From: Zygnema cylindricum
Lineage: Eukaryota > Streptophyta > Zygnematophyceae > Zygnematales > Zygnemataceae
Direction of reading: 5' to 3'
Length of the DNA stretch: 64,000 bases
NCBI GenBank assembly: GCA_037447655.1
Contig: JBBHKE010001086.1
Coordinates: forward strand, 1-64,000
Positions 22,085-33,974 of this stretch are shown piece by piece. The position numbers were made by a program, and so were the translations under genes. Position 1 is the first letter of the stretch. Every line of letters begins with the position of its first letter. The notes below the pieces were generated by a model that was given only the letters and a program-made list of their open reading frames with translations, did not search any database and was not told where the DNA came from.

Positions 22085-22682
22085 GTCTTTATTGCAAAAA
22101 TTGCGATGGCAAAACCATCTTAGTACAAAAAAAAAAATATTGAAAAAAAAACATTTGGAGACTACAAGAATCACAAAAAAGTAATCTACGCCTATAAACA
22201 GACATGAAACACAACAAAACTAACCAGGGCAAAGAACCAAAACAAAACAATAACAGACTGAGTCGCCTACAAAATGAAAAAACCTAGTCTAGACTACCGT
22301 AGGCAAACTAAGGTCCACAACCACGGAGATCATGGATGTGAACCAGGTCCCTTGGCGAAGGTCTGGAAGACCCCGCCGATCTTCTGCGAGTGTGCTACGT
22401 CAAAGGAGAGTCGCCGCTTGCGCCCGTTGAAGTCCAATTTAGACACGTTGACGGTAAAACGCAACCAATGGACTTGATAGAGGACTTCTTGGACCCCGAG
22501 ATTTAAACGTTCTTCCCGCACACTGTCGAGGAAGTCATTGAAAGACTTGTCCAAATAACCAAAAATCTCCACTACAAATGGGACAAACTAGTCCGACCGG
22601 TCTCGGTGAGCGTAGTCTCGTTCTTTTGTAGTTGATGCGTCCCGAGCCGCCTCATATGAATGCGAAGCCGCGAGAGATGAAA

Positions 22683-23431
22683 TGTGTGTCCCATCGGATC
22701 CGTGAGGACCACATCGCCAAGCGTCCTTCCATCACCATGAAGAAAAATCAAGTCAACCCGAGGGCTAAGAGATCCTTTAGATTGGGGCCGAGGTGGAACT
22801 ATATGAGAAACCTCACGTTTAACAGTGTAGCCCGCCTCGCACCAATGGCAGCAATGGCATCTCGCACCAAATCATGGGCAACAGTTCGTTCCTCACCATG
22901 CGAGCAACAAAGCAAATGGATTCCCTCAGCATCAATAACTTGGTTACAAACGCATCGAGCCCCCCCCAAAAGCAAAGGGTGAGGCAAACCCAATAGTAAG
23001 CGTAAAGCAAAAATAAATTGGTCAGACGATAGACGGAGTGTCAAAAAAGTTGGTGTTGCTAGTAGCCATGCACCAGCCCCAAGCTTTGAATACGAAAGTA
23101 AACGAGCACGCCCTTGAGCAGAAGGTAGCGCCTCCAAATGGTTTACAAAATCAGCGGCGGCTACTTGCTCAGATATGCGTTGTTGAAGTGAGAATTTAGT
23201 GTCCGCCATGAGAGATTGAAAAGGTGGAACATGGTTTTGAGTGTCTAGGGATAGGAGCGCACGATCGGAAAGGAGAGCTTGGTGAAATGGAAATAGCATG
23301 TCTTCCACCTTAGAGATAACTTCCGCCAAAATGGGGACATCCTCCACAATGAAACGAGAAGTGATTCTAGGAACCACCAATGCCCAACTACCCAAATACG
23401 TGGCTAGCGCAACTTTGGCCACAGAAATCAA
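22683..23431 (-). pseudogene. C-terminal domain: Cys-His motif and restriction-like nuclease motif
   Basis: The minus strand contains LGAGAWLLATPTFLTLRLSS, FALRLLLGLPHP, then the zinc-like CVCNQVIDAEGIHLLCC followed by ERTVAHDLVRDAI. Beyond the stop, in another frame, comes SPRVDLIFLHGDGRTLGDVV (about 22770-22710), which resembles the PD-D/EXK core of restriction-like endonucleases in R2/NeSL/CRE-type elements, with PD changed to VD. The order Cys-His motif then nuclease after RT is what that group shows. Confidence 0.65.
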
Positions 23432-23433
23432 AC

Positions 23434-24510
23434 TTAAACTGTCGTGGGAACTTGGGAGGCTTGCTTGTTAACGACCAAGTGGCCCCTTCGGACGATCAAA
23501 AATCCCATAACCAACGAGGTGATGAAGCACACCCAAAAAAATTTCATCAAAATCCTCAAGGGAAGAAAAAAAAGAAGTTGTGGGTGGTAAAGTCCGCGCA
23601 AGATAGAGAGGGCGCACACCATAACAACGGATCAAGATCGAAAACGCCTCTTGTACATCCGACAGCTTGGGGAGGTCGTCGCTGTGATAAAGATCCGCTA
23701 ACATACCATCCTCAACCACCTAGTTGACAAAAGAATGACACCAACAGGGCAGCCTAAAGCCTTGATACCCTCACTATGAGATACAAGACAAAAACTGTTG
23801 GGGAGCGGGCAATCCGACAACAAACCTTGTGAGCACCAAGCCACAAACTTAGATGGTTTAACACAGAGCCCGATCGAATGAAGTTGGTCCGCAAAATGAG
23901 ATAGAGTAGAAAAAACCTGATCGCACGCACCCACAATAATCGTGTCATCCTTGACTGAAGGAATTAAACAACCGAGGAAGGCCGTAGCTGACGCTTGTAT
24001 GTTTGAAAATGGGCAAGAACAAAAAGAGGTGCCCCTAAGGGATCACCTTAGCGAGTACCGGTTGCGGAATTTTAAGTGGCAACATCACCCAACGAACCCC
24101 TAAGAGGAAAGAGTAGCGAGCTAGGCCGAGCATAAAAAGATTTAACAAAAGGGAACAATTAGTTGATAGGTGAAGGTAATGTCTTAGTTCTCGAAAAATA
24201 GCATTACAATCAATTATATTGAAAGCGTTAGCCACATCCACCTGGAGGACCACCCAATCAGGATGAAGATCTAAAACATTTCGCACGCCATGGATAACCG
24301 CCTCGCAAGTCGCATAACAACATATTGATGCAACAAAAAATAGTTGTGAAATGCTCCTTGGAGTTGGATGCAAATAGCACGAGCCACCAAGTGGTACCAA
24401 AATTCACCAATAGCAATTAGACAAATCCCCCCAACATGCTTAGAAACAACCACAAGTCGAGTGGTTGAAAGAAGCGGGACTACACTTTGGGGAATGTCAC
24501 TATGAGCCAT
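23434..24510 (-). pseudogene. Reverse transcriptase domain of the non-LTR element (several frames)
   Basis: Reading the minus strand from 24510: AHSDIPQSVVPLLSTTRLV, IAIGEFWYHLVARAICIQLQ, then motif A DWVVLQVDVANAFN (about 24250). The catalytic VKDDTIIVG (the xxDD box, about 23955-23930) is followed by FADQLHSIGLCVKPSKFVAW and GIKALGCPVG, and QEAFSILIRCYGVRPLYLAR comes after that. These are standard RVT_1 landmarks. At least four frame changes separate them. Confidence 0.85.
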
Positions 24511-25173
24511 CTCCGAGGCTACCTTATAGAGGAGGTCAAATCCTTAGGATTGGGTTTCAAAAGGAAATATATCACGAAGTTATTCATAAACCATTCAAGA
24601 AGGACCGCTTGCCAAAAGGTGAGGGGACTTGATGAGGGCCTTGGTAAAGGCTTCCTGATCCAAATCTAATAATTAAAGAGGGTCACGCCCTTCAACAAAT
24701 GAGTGAGAGGATGTCTTCAGGTGGAGGTGGATGCAACAATCGCAATGCGTCAACAATTGCATCTGAAGAGGGAGAGGGTGTGGAAGGTCGAAGAGCACGT
24801 GCGGCCCGAGAAAATTCACCTGAACGACCAAGGAGGACAGCTTGGTGCTTACTAACGGTAGAACTTGGTAATGGGGCGCGACAACAAGGAGGTGAGATAG
24901 AAAGGACAATAACTCGGTATGTGTGCTCTTAGTGTAAAGACTCCCAATCGCCACGCAAAAAACGTTGACATTGAGCCTTCGTCTCACGAGCTTCACCAGC
25001 TCCCCCTCAGGGTGGCAAAATTAGAACCCAAAGCGGAAACATGAATAGTAAATGCCATGCTGCTTCATTATAAACATCATTTGCGAATAACTCCAAAGAA
25101 ACACGCAAAGCTGTTTTTATAGGTTTTTGAAGATGATAGGGAATACAGGTGTAGAGATGCGGATGTTGGTAGC

Positions 25174-25873
25174 CTAAGTGATAGTACCCAAGAACATCAA
25201 GGCGTCGAACAAACTGCCAAACGGAGATGGTTGACTACGAATATGAGGGTGTGCAGGATGTTCAAGGGAACAAGGGGGAATGTCAGTTTTGGTCTCTGAG
25301 AAAGCTTTCAAATGTCTTAAGATACCCTCCCCCGCGGCGTACAACTTGCCACACCCAAGACATGGAATTGGAGAAGGCCCTGTATTGGGTACGGGAGTTG
25401 CTCTCTTCTCCAAAACCAAAGGGGTAAGGGATAAAGGGTTCCAAGATCGAAGATGTGATGTTTGGCTTGATGGATCCACATCTGATACCAATGAACCACC
25501 AAGAGAAAGTAGCGGTCGTGATGGAGGTAGTGTTGAAAGTGATGTAGATAGTTGAATGTGAGCTTGTTCGCGACGATGAGGAGGGCGATAAAGGCTAGTA
25601 TGAGGAAGTGAATTTGGAAGTTGTACGGAAGGGGATGGGATAGGGTTAAGAGTGGGTGCGGGTTGTGGGTTGATGGGTATGGTTAAGTTCGTGGAGGCGG
25701 ACACGGTGATAGGAAGGGTGTGGCAAGTTTGGAAGGAGAGGGGTAGGGGGCTTAGCTAAGGTGTTTAGAAGGAGAGGGATAATGGGCTCAACTGAGGCGT
25801 CCAATCGAGGTCGCACGTGATCGGAAGAAGAGGGAGACGGAGATTGAGACGCCCGCCGCTTTTGAGGAGCCAT
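25174..25873 (-). pseudogene. N-terminal region of non-LTR ORF with CCHH-type finger
   Basis: It starts MAPQKRRASQSPSPSSSDHV at 25873, then Pro/Ser/Leu-rich sequence in two frames (frameshift near 25650). A finger CLGCGKLYAAGEGILRHL (C-X2-C-X12-H) lies near 25350, where R2/NeSL-type proteins carry DNA-binding fingers. The second His is not certain. The linker to RT (24510-25170) is degraded. Confidence 0.6.
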
Positions 25874-25984
25874 GGAGAACGTGATAATGAGTCGTATAAG
25901 ATAAAAACTGAATACTCCAATAGTCGTAGAAGATAAAAAACAAAAAACTCCAATAGGAGACCACTCTACAAAAAGCGACTATTA

Positions 25985-26830
25985 ACCAAGGGACGAGCCA
26001 AAACCGTTTTGGGATTGGGCGTTTTGGATGGAAGTGTAAAAGTCGCCCGGAAAGCACTCCTTGGTGGGCCCGAGTAGGTAAAATGAAAGATGAAATAAAA
26101 CTAGTTCCTTGGGTGATAGAAGAAAGGTAGTTGAAAAAAACTTACGGCTGACCGCATGCCAAATTTGGTGTTGGATACAAAAGGAATGCCGGAAAACGCT
26201 TGTAAGAAACCATAGCCGAATCTTCCGAGCCGTCGGCAAAAAAAAAAAGTCTTCAAAATACTGGCAATTATCACGGCAATTTGAGTGGTAAAAGATGTCT
26301 ACGAAGGGAAAAAAGGAAATTGGTTGAAATTGGCAGAGCCGATTATGAAAAAACGGGAGAACGGATGGAGCCCACAAATAGAAAGGTCATTAAAAACAAT
26401 TTTTTTAGAACACCTGCATGCTAAGTTTGGCGCCGAATACGCGAAGAGGATGGCAAAAACCCAAGGAGGAAACCATGGCCGAAGCTTCAAGAAAGGAGTC
26501 GGCGACAAAAAATTCCCCCAAAACGAGCTGATCTTACGTGATATTGTTGCGTGACTAGTGTCACGCCAAAATGGGCGGCCAAGATGGCAGGGGATGGCCA
26601 CAAATGGTAAGAAGGGAATCGGCCGAAACTGGCAGACTCGATTAATAGAAAACGAAAGAGCGGATGGAGGTGATATGCCCACCAATAGAAAGATTAATGA
26701 AAATACGTTCTTTTAAGTACCCGTACGCCAAATTTGACGGCGGATACACGAAGAGACGGTCAAAAAACCCTAGCTGGAAGCCATGGCCGAAGCTTCTGGA
26801 AGGCCGCCGGCGAAGATGTAGTAAACTTGA
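25985..26830 (-). repeat. Tandem 5' monomers of the non-LTR element (about 3 units)
   Basis: Three diverged direct repeats of about 260-300 bp (about 25985-26285, 26286-26560, 26570-26830) share blocks such as GGCAGAGCCGATTATGAAAA, CGGATGGAG, CAAATAGAAAG, GCCAAATTTG, GGATACACGAAGAG and ACCATGGCCGAAGCTTC. Because they lie immediately upstream of the ORF start they resemble the promoter monomers of some LINEs. Confidence 0.7.
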
Positions 26831-26839
26831 AAACATATA

Positions 26840-27355
26840 AACTCAAAACATCTTTTACAAAATTATACAGAATTAAAAATATTTTACATTATTAATACAT
26901 AGTAATACATATTATACAGAATTAATAATATTATACAGAATTAATAAATACTAATACATATTATACAGAATTAATAATATTAACTGTGCGGCATTTTATG
27001 ATTGCTGTACGGTTTTGTATGGTAAACGTACGGAATTTGGCGAAAAGATACGTTGCACTTCGTCGTACTTTCTGTCTGGTAAACCGAACATAAATTTTAC
27101 TGAAATGTATGGAATTTTTCCAAAAATGTACAGACTAAATCGAAAAGATACGTAAAATGTACGAAAAATGTACAAACTGCAGTATATGTGAAATTTATTT
27201 TTGTTGTACGGAATAGTACCGATGAAAATTCATTAACGATTTTTTACGATTTTTTCAAAAGGTTCAATGCGTTTGTTACTTATAATTCGTCGCGATTAAA
27301 TCGTACGCACTAAACGCAGTGAACAACTATGTATTATACAGAATTAATGCATATT
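26840..27355. repeat. AT-rich ATTATACAGAATTAAT repeats and GTACGG-rich DNA
   Basis: From 26845 to 26990, units of ATTATACAGAATTAATA-type sequence recur at 20-35 bp spacing. The same words return at 27330-27380 and at 33271. The middle (27000-27300) is rich in GTACGG and TGTACGAAA words. No gene seen. Confidence 0.6.
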
Positions 27356-28270
27356 AATATTTTATTATATAGAATTAATAATGCTATACACCGCAGCTGT
27401 AGATTGCATGCACTTTTCTTCTCATATATAGCGTCGACCAATTAAACTCTGTTAGCTGAACATTTATTGCGTACGACAAGGTTAACAGAGGGCTCTCTGT
27501 TACACTTAGTCGTACACTGAGCCGCAAAATCTCTTTGTAAAGCTTGGTACAATGTTGCGCTGTACGGCGACACGTAGCCGGTCATGCAATTTGTGCCACT
27601 GGAGACCTCGCTACCGGTACAGTAATAACCCGCAGTTCGGTGATTCGCCACGGCCGTCACGTCACCAGCTCGTGAGAGGCGGACTGTACGGTACTTTATT
27701 GTACTGTACCTCTTTCTCTCGACGTGTCACATTCTAGGTCACTGACACTATCAGGAATATTTACAGAGAATATTTTTTTCCTTTTTTCCTTTCACCGACA
27801 ATTAAACTGGTGACGAGATTAGATTCAAAATATTCAAAACCGTACAAAATACTACACCTTGAATCGTTATTAGCGTATAGAAATTATTAGTGTAAAGAAA
27901 AAATTAGTGTCATTCATTCTAATTTAGTTCTAGGAGACGTGGCAGATTATGGTCCACGTCCTTAAATAGTGTAGTTTATTATATTTAAGGTATCAATGTC
28001 AAAATTTTGGGGTGCCGATATAGCGTACATAAGGCTAATAACGATTCACATTGTACTATACACCGCGCATCATTATTAGTGTCAACGACACTAATTTGGG
28101 TTCTTAAAATTTTGATTCTTTTCCTCAAATAGGATACATGATTTTAATTTTTCCTTGACGTTAATTAAGGTACCGTACAAAATAACGTAAAGGACGAATT
28201 ACAATAATATCTCAATAGTGTGGTGTACAGTCGATGTCAAACTAGACACAGATGTACCTTTTCAAGTGAA
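27356..28270 (+). repeat. Segment X, left copy (repeat family R, truncated)
   Basis: About 912 bp, matching 33271-34184 with only some 15-20 differences by eye (about 98%). It contains family R sequence, a complete TA-flanked MITE (27855-28053) and the left half of a second MITE (from 28061). It breaks off inside the second MITE at 28270, where family E sequence starts (shared bases GAA at the junction). The right copy continues through the whole MITE. Confidence 0.85.
27855..28053. mobile_element. Tc1/mariner-like MITE, copy 1
   Basis: TA-flanked. Left end CACCTTGAATCGTTATTAGCG, right end GGCTAATAACGATTCACATTG, imperfect inverted repeats of about 23 bp. No coding capacity. The same copy is duplicated at 33769-33967. 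Confidence 0.8.
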
Positions 28271-28687
28271 CTTACACGAGAAGGTCAATCACCAAGTGAC
28301 AGGCAAGATGTAGCGGCTCCATCCAAGAAAGGAGCGCCACTCTCCTCCATTTCCAGTTCCATTTCCACCAGATTCCCGCGGGGAATCAAGAACATCAATC
28401 AGATCAGATTGTATAGAACTGCCACACCGACAAAAAGCGAGCCAAGTTAGTGAAAACCCAAGTAAGTCAAATAGGGGACATATCACGAACAAAAACATGG
28501 CAATCAACAGTAAACTAGAAACAAGTCAAACGGGCAGAAAACTAGAGAATCTGAGATCAAAAGAGGAACTTGAACATAGTCATAGAGCTCACAAAATGAT
28601 CGGAAAAGGAATCTGGACAAAACAAAACACAATAGATTAGGGGACTGAAAACAGCTTAGAGATGCTAATCTTTAGAGGCCTTAATTC
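28271..28687 (+). repeat. 417-bp duplication of family E interior
   Basis: It is identical to 37769-38185 except for one base by eye, yet clearly more different from the homologous place within the same element (about 29655-30075). So it came recently from copy E2, by duplication, gene conversion or misassembly. At 28688 it joins the E1 interior at a point corresponding to 36800 in E2. Confidence 0.85.
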
Positions 28688-30419
28688 GAAAGTGTTTGTG
28701 AGAGATCTAGGCATAGAGACAGGACACATTATATCCTGCCCGACAAAGCCTACGAGGGACCAGGTCACACAGGCGACCAGGTCACAGGAGACAGTGAGGA
28801 GGGGGCATGCAAGGTTGACCGAGAAGGAAAGGAGCATGGGAGATGTCAAAAATTGGAGCTTCCCAAACCCAAATCCACAAACGTCAAATAGATTCAAGGA
28901 GTTGTTTTTCTCAAGAATCAAACATGCTAAAAACTCACCTATCATCTCCTATGGGGCTAGAATGCCCATCCCACCATTAACCGCCCACATCCTTCACACA
29001 TTCCCAGCAACTCAGTCTGCGATCACACTTACCGTGTTGGTTCAGAAGGATCTGGCACCGTGGGGGAACGAGGCGGCCAAGCAGTCGGAGGTCAAGACCG
29101 ACAGCATCGAGTCACACCGAGATGTGGACTCCAACAGCTCTCTGTCTGCAAGATCAAACAGGGAAGGAGAAACAGAAGAGACAAACAGGGTTAGAAATCA
29201 TACTAACACTTGCAGACCTTGTGAAACTCCCACGGAGGAAAATGGACGCCTATGTCATTTCAATGAGGAGCGTCGCACCAAACACAAGGAGCACAACACA
29301 GATCCAAAATCAGCAACAAACAAAGGCACAAACATTGCAGGACTCAGCGGAAGCAAAATGGCGCTCGTCAACGACATAGGCGCAGAGGCTTACCAATGGA
29401 GATGTGCAGACCGCGGCCGAGGAGTTGTAGATGGAGAAGGCTCCAATCAGGTTGGGTGGGTGCAGATGAGGAACCTGCAGTCAAGCACGGACAAAGGATT
29501 CAGCATCACCAACAACAGGTTGATCTCAACAATAGATCAACAGATAAGCACATCGGAAACAATCACGCTCACAAAAGATCACCAAGAGCAATCACTCAAT
29601 CAACGGAGTGACGAACAGTGGAACAGTGGGAGGAAAAGCAATGGGAGGAGACAGAACTTACACGAGAAGGTCAATCACCAGGTGACAGGCAAGATGCAGC
29701 GGCTCCATCCAAGAACGGAGCGCCACTCTCCTCCATTTCCAGTTCCACTTCCACCAGATTCCCGCGGGGAATCAATAACATCAATCAGATCAGATTATAC
29801 AGACCTGCCACACCGACAAAAGGCAAGCCAAGTCAGTGAAAACCCAAGTAAGTCAAATAGGGGACAGATCACGAACAAAAACATGGCAACCAACAGTAAA
29901 CTAGAAACAAGTCTAATGGGCAGAAAACTAGAAAGTCTGAGAACAAATGGGGAATTTTTATACGGTGATAGAGCTCAGAAAATGATCCGAAAAAGAATCG
30001 GGACAAAACAAAACAAAATAGGTTCTCGCACTGAAAACAGCTTTGAGATGCTAAACAGTAGAGGCCTTAATTCTCACCAGATAGGGAAGATCGAAAGAGT
30101 GGAGAAAGAAATGTCCAAAGCTAGAAACAGAGGTAGCCACAGCGCTACAGTTATCGGCGACATGAGGAGTGACCTCCGTCATGGTCACCAAGGCAGACAA
30201 TCCAAACTTAGGAAGAATCTGCAACATGAGAGCAAATCCATTAGAACCCATATAGCTAAGAATGACAACAGGGAGAAAACTGACAGTGTGAAAAATGAGG
30301 TAACATTTTACCATGGGCACAGAGGGCATGAGGCAACACACAACGTAAAAGTCAGAAAAATACTAGTTTGCAGAAACATAGAGAGCAGTGGGAGAACAAT
30401 CAAAAGAGTAGAGTTCTAA
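28662..30419 (+). pseudogene. Family E ORF, first part, copy E1 (unknown protein)
   Basis: This open stretch (585 codons; the first 8-9 come from the 417-bp duplication) is rich in Lys, Arg, Ser, Thr, Asn and Gln, with few hydrophobic runs. I recognise no protease, integrase, RT or RNase H motif and no known domain. Its twin in E2 starts at 36687 with a plausible ATG about 57 bp after the primer-binding site. The TAA at 30417-30419 corresponds to TTA (Leu) in E2 (38528-38530), and the frame continues after it, so the ancestral ORF was one reading of about 1,400 codons. Confidence 0.6.
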
Positions 30420-32774
30420 CCAGATTTGCCGCAAGTAGCCACAGGTGCAAGCCAAGAGAGTTCGATGTCGCCCAAACTGAAATCAAAGGAAGCCTCCACA
30501 ACTCCAAGTCTCCATAGAATCACATGTCAAATAGCTCTGGGAGAAGGGGAAAAATGCTCACACAAAGACAAGGACAAGGATCCTGTAGCAAAAGAAAGTC
30601 ATATGTCAGAGTCGACATCATTAAGTGGTTTACAAGACTCTTATTTACACAAACCGAATGAAACAAATCAAAAAGTGATAGAGAACTTAGAAGTCGGAAA
30701 AGAGGACTTCAAATCGCACAGAGACAATACAGGCAGAATGACAACTCGAGGTGGGATGAATGGGAACCTACCATTCGGCCATTGGAAGTGTCAAAGAAAA
30801 GGGAATCAGGAGAGAGCTAATTCCGCCACTGCCTGCCCACATAGAGGAGCTCCACCAATAGAAGGAACTCCTAGTGGAACGACTCAAGAAAGATCTGCAG
30901 CAAAGAGTGCAACAGAGAAAGGGATACAAGGACAGTCAAGGATTAGAAGGCAATCAAAGGAAGCTGCCATGAATCACGGAATAGGAAAGGGAAACTCATA
31001 TTTTCTAACCAATGTTGGCTGGCAAAACCTACAGATTTCTCTAGACAGCTCATCACATATGCAGGTCATGCAGGACAGGAGTCGATTCACAGAGGAAGGA
31101 AACCGGAATTACCAAACAATATTCGGGAGTATAAAGAAAGTGGGAGAAGATTCAGAAAAAACCACCACGAATAATCCCAGACCACGAAGAAAATTCTCCG
31201 AGCCTGGACAGGAAACCAAACAGTTAGTTGAGAGGCCCAAAGCAAAGGGAGAAATTAAGCGGGATAGAAATATAAAGAAAAAGGCATTGAGAAATCCGAA
31301 TTGCAAAACAATTCAGATTAAGGAGCATCAGACAAAGTTTAGAAGGAACTTACAAGATTCCAGAGAAACTAATGCTCGCAGATTGTCTCCACTCCAAGGG
31401 AACACGGAGACCACAAGAGTCCAATCGATTACATTTCCACAAAGGAAATCTCTGCAGACGGCAGCGGAAGGCGTGATGGAGAGAAAGGTAAAAATCAGAA
31501 CTCAGATGTCACACTTCAAGACCAAAGTCAGGCAGAAATCAGGTGGACAAATTAAGGATAGCTATTCAGTGAGTGCACAGGAAAAGAATAGTTCATCAGA
31601 AATTTCAACTAGAAAGGGAGCACATCATAGCTCGCCTAAACTGAAAATTGAAAAAGGAGAGGATTTTAAACACATAGGAGTGAACATTTGCAAAGAAGGA
31701 ATGTTCGAGATTATCTCACCTCAAAGTGCACAGCAGATTGCGGGCAAATGCCACAGACCACCACCAACACGAGAGTCCAATGCACAGATTGCAGCGGAAG
31801 CAATGGTGAGCAGCAAAGGGAAGGAGCTCCGAATGTCAAAAAGAGACTCCGTTGTCACAATCTTAAAGGGGAAAGCCATGGAGGAGACCTTTGTCAACAA
31901 AGGGAGGTGCACAAAGAAGAGGCTAAGTATGCCTAAATGCAGGAGTCTAAGGAAGACTGGAGAGCAAGTGACAGATGATAGGGAAGCAAATTCTAACCCT
32001 AATCTGAACGTACAGAGTGGCATCAAAATAATACGACCCACTAGATATAGCGGAGACAAGGGTTCAAGGAGGTACAGTACAGGTACAACTTTGAGGGAGC
32101 GACAAAGGCGCAAAACGAAATCGCAGTCGCACATTGGAAATTTACGAACCCACATCGTCACCACAGAAACAGAGATCGGACGGCCAAAATCACGGATGGC
32201 ATCCAATCGACTTCAGCAAAGTCATACGACAACCTACACGGATCCGATTTGTTCGCAAATTCGTAGTGAAATCGACGGACGGAAACAGGTGAACGGCGCG
32301 CGAATCAAGGACTGCAGAAATTGTACGATTGGGATCTTTAACACATTGGATGATCCAGGTACATGTCTGTTCGCATTCAGAGGAGGCGCCAGCAACGCAA
32401 ACAAATTTAGCGCTAAACGCGCAGAGATTGGGTACAATTGTACGGCCAGCGGGACCACCCTTGTTCCACAAAGGTTGAAATTTCAAGACCGCTTGAAATT
32501 GTCAGACATCATTAAGCTAGCCGATTCCGGATCGAGCCACCTGTACCAAAAAGAAGAAAAATATTCTTTTAAGAATCGAGTGTACCTTAGCGAGAGCGCG
32601 ACGGTCAAACATCAAATCGAAGACGACGAGATCAGCCGACAAGTATCGCCACAACATCAAGTGGGAGTGTTGGATTTATGCGATCTTGGGCGATACCTTT
32701 CGATACATTTTGGTACAAATGAACCTACCCGATTTATTTATGTGACGTCACGGACTCACACGTGCGGAATCTGA
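30420..32774 (+). pseudogene. Family E ORF, second part, copy E1 (unknown protein)
   Basis: The same frame stays open for another 784 codons and runs past the polypurine tract into the first 100 bp of the 3' LTR, ending at TGA 32772-32774. Composition stays basic and Ser/Thr-rich; the last 250 residues are better conserved with E2 and contain more hydrophobic positions (for example RLKFQDRLKLSDIIKLADSG). In the +1 frame at about 31778-31905 a Cys/His pattern (CTDCSGS...CH...LC) is shared with E2, so which frame was coding there is uncertain. Confidence 0.55.
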
Positions 32775-33270
32775 CGGACGATTCCATGACAAAAAGTACA
32801 GAAAACATGACAAGAGAAAAACGGCCGTTTGTGGCTGAACAGTGACACGTGGCATCATGTGATAAGACCACCCAAATAGACATTTCACAGCATAGTGAAC
32901 ACACAAAGATATAAAATGCATTCAGGCATTAGAAACAATTATCTCACACAGACATTTCATCATACAGACTTCAGGCGTGATAGTCATTCTGAGTCCTTTG
33001 TACAGAGATAGAAAAGATTAGTCCTTAGGAGGATAATTCAGCAGCTTTATTAGAGTAGAATGTTTTGAGCAACAATTGTACTTGATTGTCCTATTTTCAT
33101 TAATGAAAACAACGCTGTCTAAACCTGCCTCTCTAATCTGCCTATTTATGCCTTCTCCCTTCTGTATTCTAACAATTGTGATTCTCTAAGGTCCACCCTA
33201 GCGGTGTATGTTTGGGACGCGACTACTTTAGCCTGAGGCCACGCGCTACGTTGATTGTCCTAAATCAATA
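32668..33270 (+). repeat. Family E 3' LTR, copy E1
   Basis: It begins TGTTGGATTTATGCGATC right after the purine tract GTGGGAG and ends near CCTAAATCAATA. It has a TATA box (TATAAAA, about 32910-32916). It matches 40782-41390 closely. The 5' LTR of this copy is missing: upstream it is replaced by the 417-bp duplication and segment X. Confidence 0.8.
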
Positions 33271-33768
33271 AATATTTTATTATACAGAATTAATAATGCT
33301 ATACAGCGCAGCTGTAGATTGCATGCACTTTTCTTCTCATATATAGCGTCGACCAATTAAACTCTGTTAGCTGAACATTTATTGCGTACGACAAGGTTAA
33401 CAGAGGGCTCTCTGTTACACTTAGTCGTACACTGAGCCGCAAAATCTCTTTGTAAAGCTTGGTACAATGTTGCGCTGTACGGCGACACGTAGCCGGTCAT
33501 GCAATTTGTGCCACTGGAGACCTCGCTACCGGTACAGTATAACCCGCAGTTCGGTGATTCGCCACGGCCGTCACGTCACCAGCTCGTGAGAGGCGGACTG
33601 TACGGTACTTTATTGTACTGTACCTCTTTCTCTCGACGTGTCACATTCTAGGTCAATGACACTATCAGGAATATTTACAGAGAATATTTTTTTCCTTTTT
33701 TCCGTTCACCGACAATTAAACTGGTGACGAGATTAGATTCAAAATATTCAAAACCGTACAAAATACTA

Positions 33769-33967
33769 CACCTTGAATCGTTATTAGCGTATAGAAATTA
33801 TTAGTGTAAAGAAAAAATTAGTGTCATTCATTCTAATTTAGTTCTAGGAGACGTGGCAGATTATGGTCCACGTCCTTAAATAGTGTAGTTTATTATATTT
33901 AAGGTATCAATGTCAAAATTTTGGGGTGCCGATATAGCGTACATAAGGCTAATAACGATTCACATTG
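33769..33967. mobile_element. Tc1/mariner-like MITE (duplicate of 27855-28053)
   Basis: TA-flanked, same ends as the left copy, carried within the duplicated segment X. Confidence 0.8.
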
Positions 33968-33974
33968 TATTATA

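Larger units (their letters stand above)
22085..26830 (-). mobile_element. Non-LTR retrotransposon with RT and restriction-like endonuclease relic
   Basis: Minus-strand element. It has tandem 5' monomers (26830-25985), an ORF start MAPQKRRASQSPSPSSSDH (25873), a CCHH-type finger, an RT region, a C-terminal cysteine/histidine motif and a nuclease-like motif, then a 3' end with AATAAA near 22095. Frames are interrupted many times. No apurinic-type endonuclease was seen at the N-terminus. AT-rich ATTATACAGAATTAAT-like repeats flank both ends, so the insertion may have been into such a repeat. Confidence 0.75.

Noticed and set aside
31721-32206. 161-codon Leu-rich ORF on the minus strand of family E
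   Set aside because: It is the complement of the Lys/Arg-rich plus-strand frame; primer site, polypurine tract and ATG position all indicate plus orientation.
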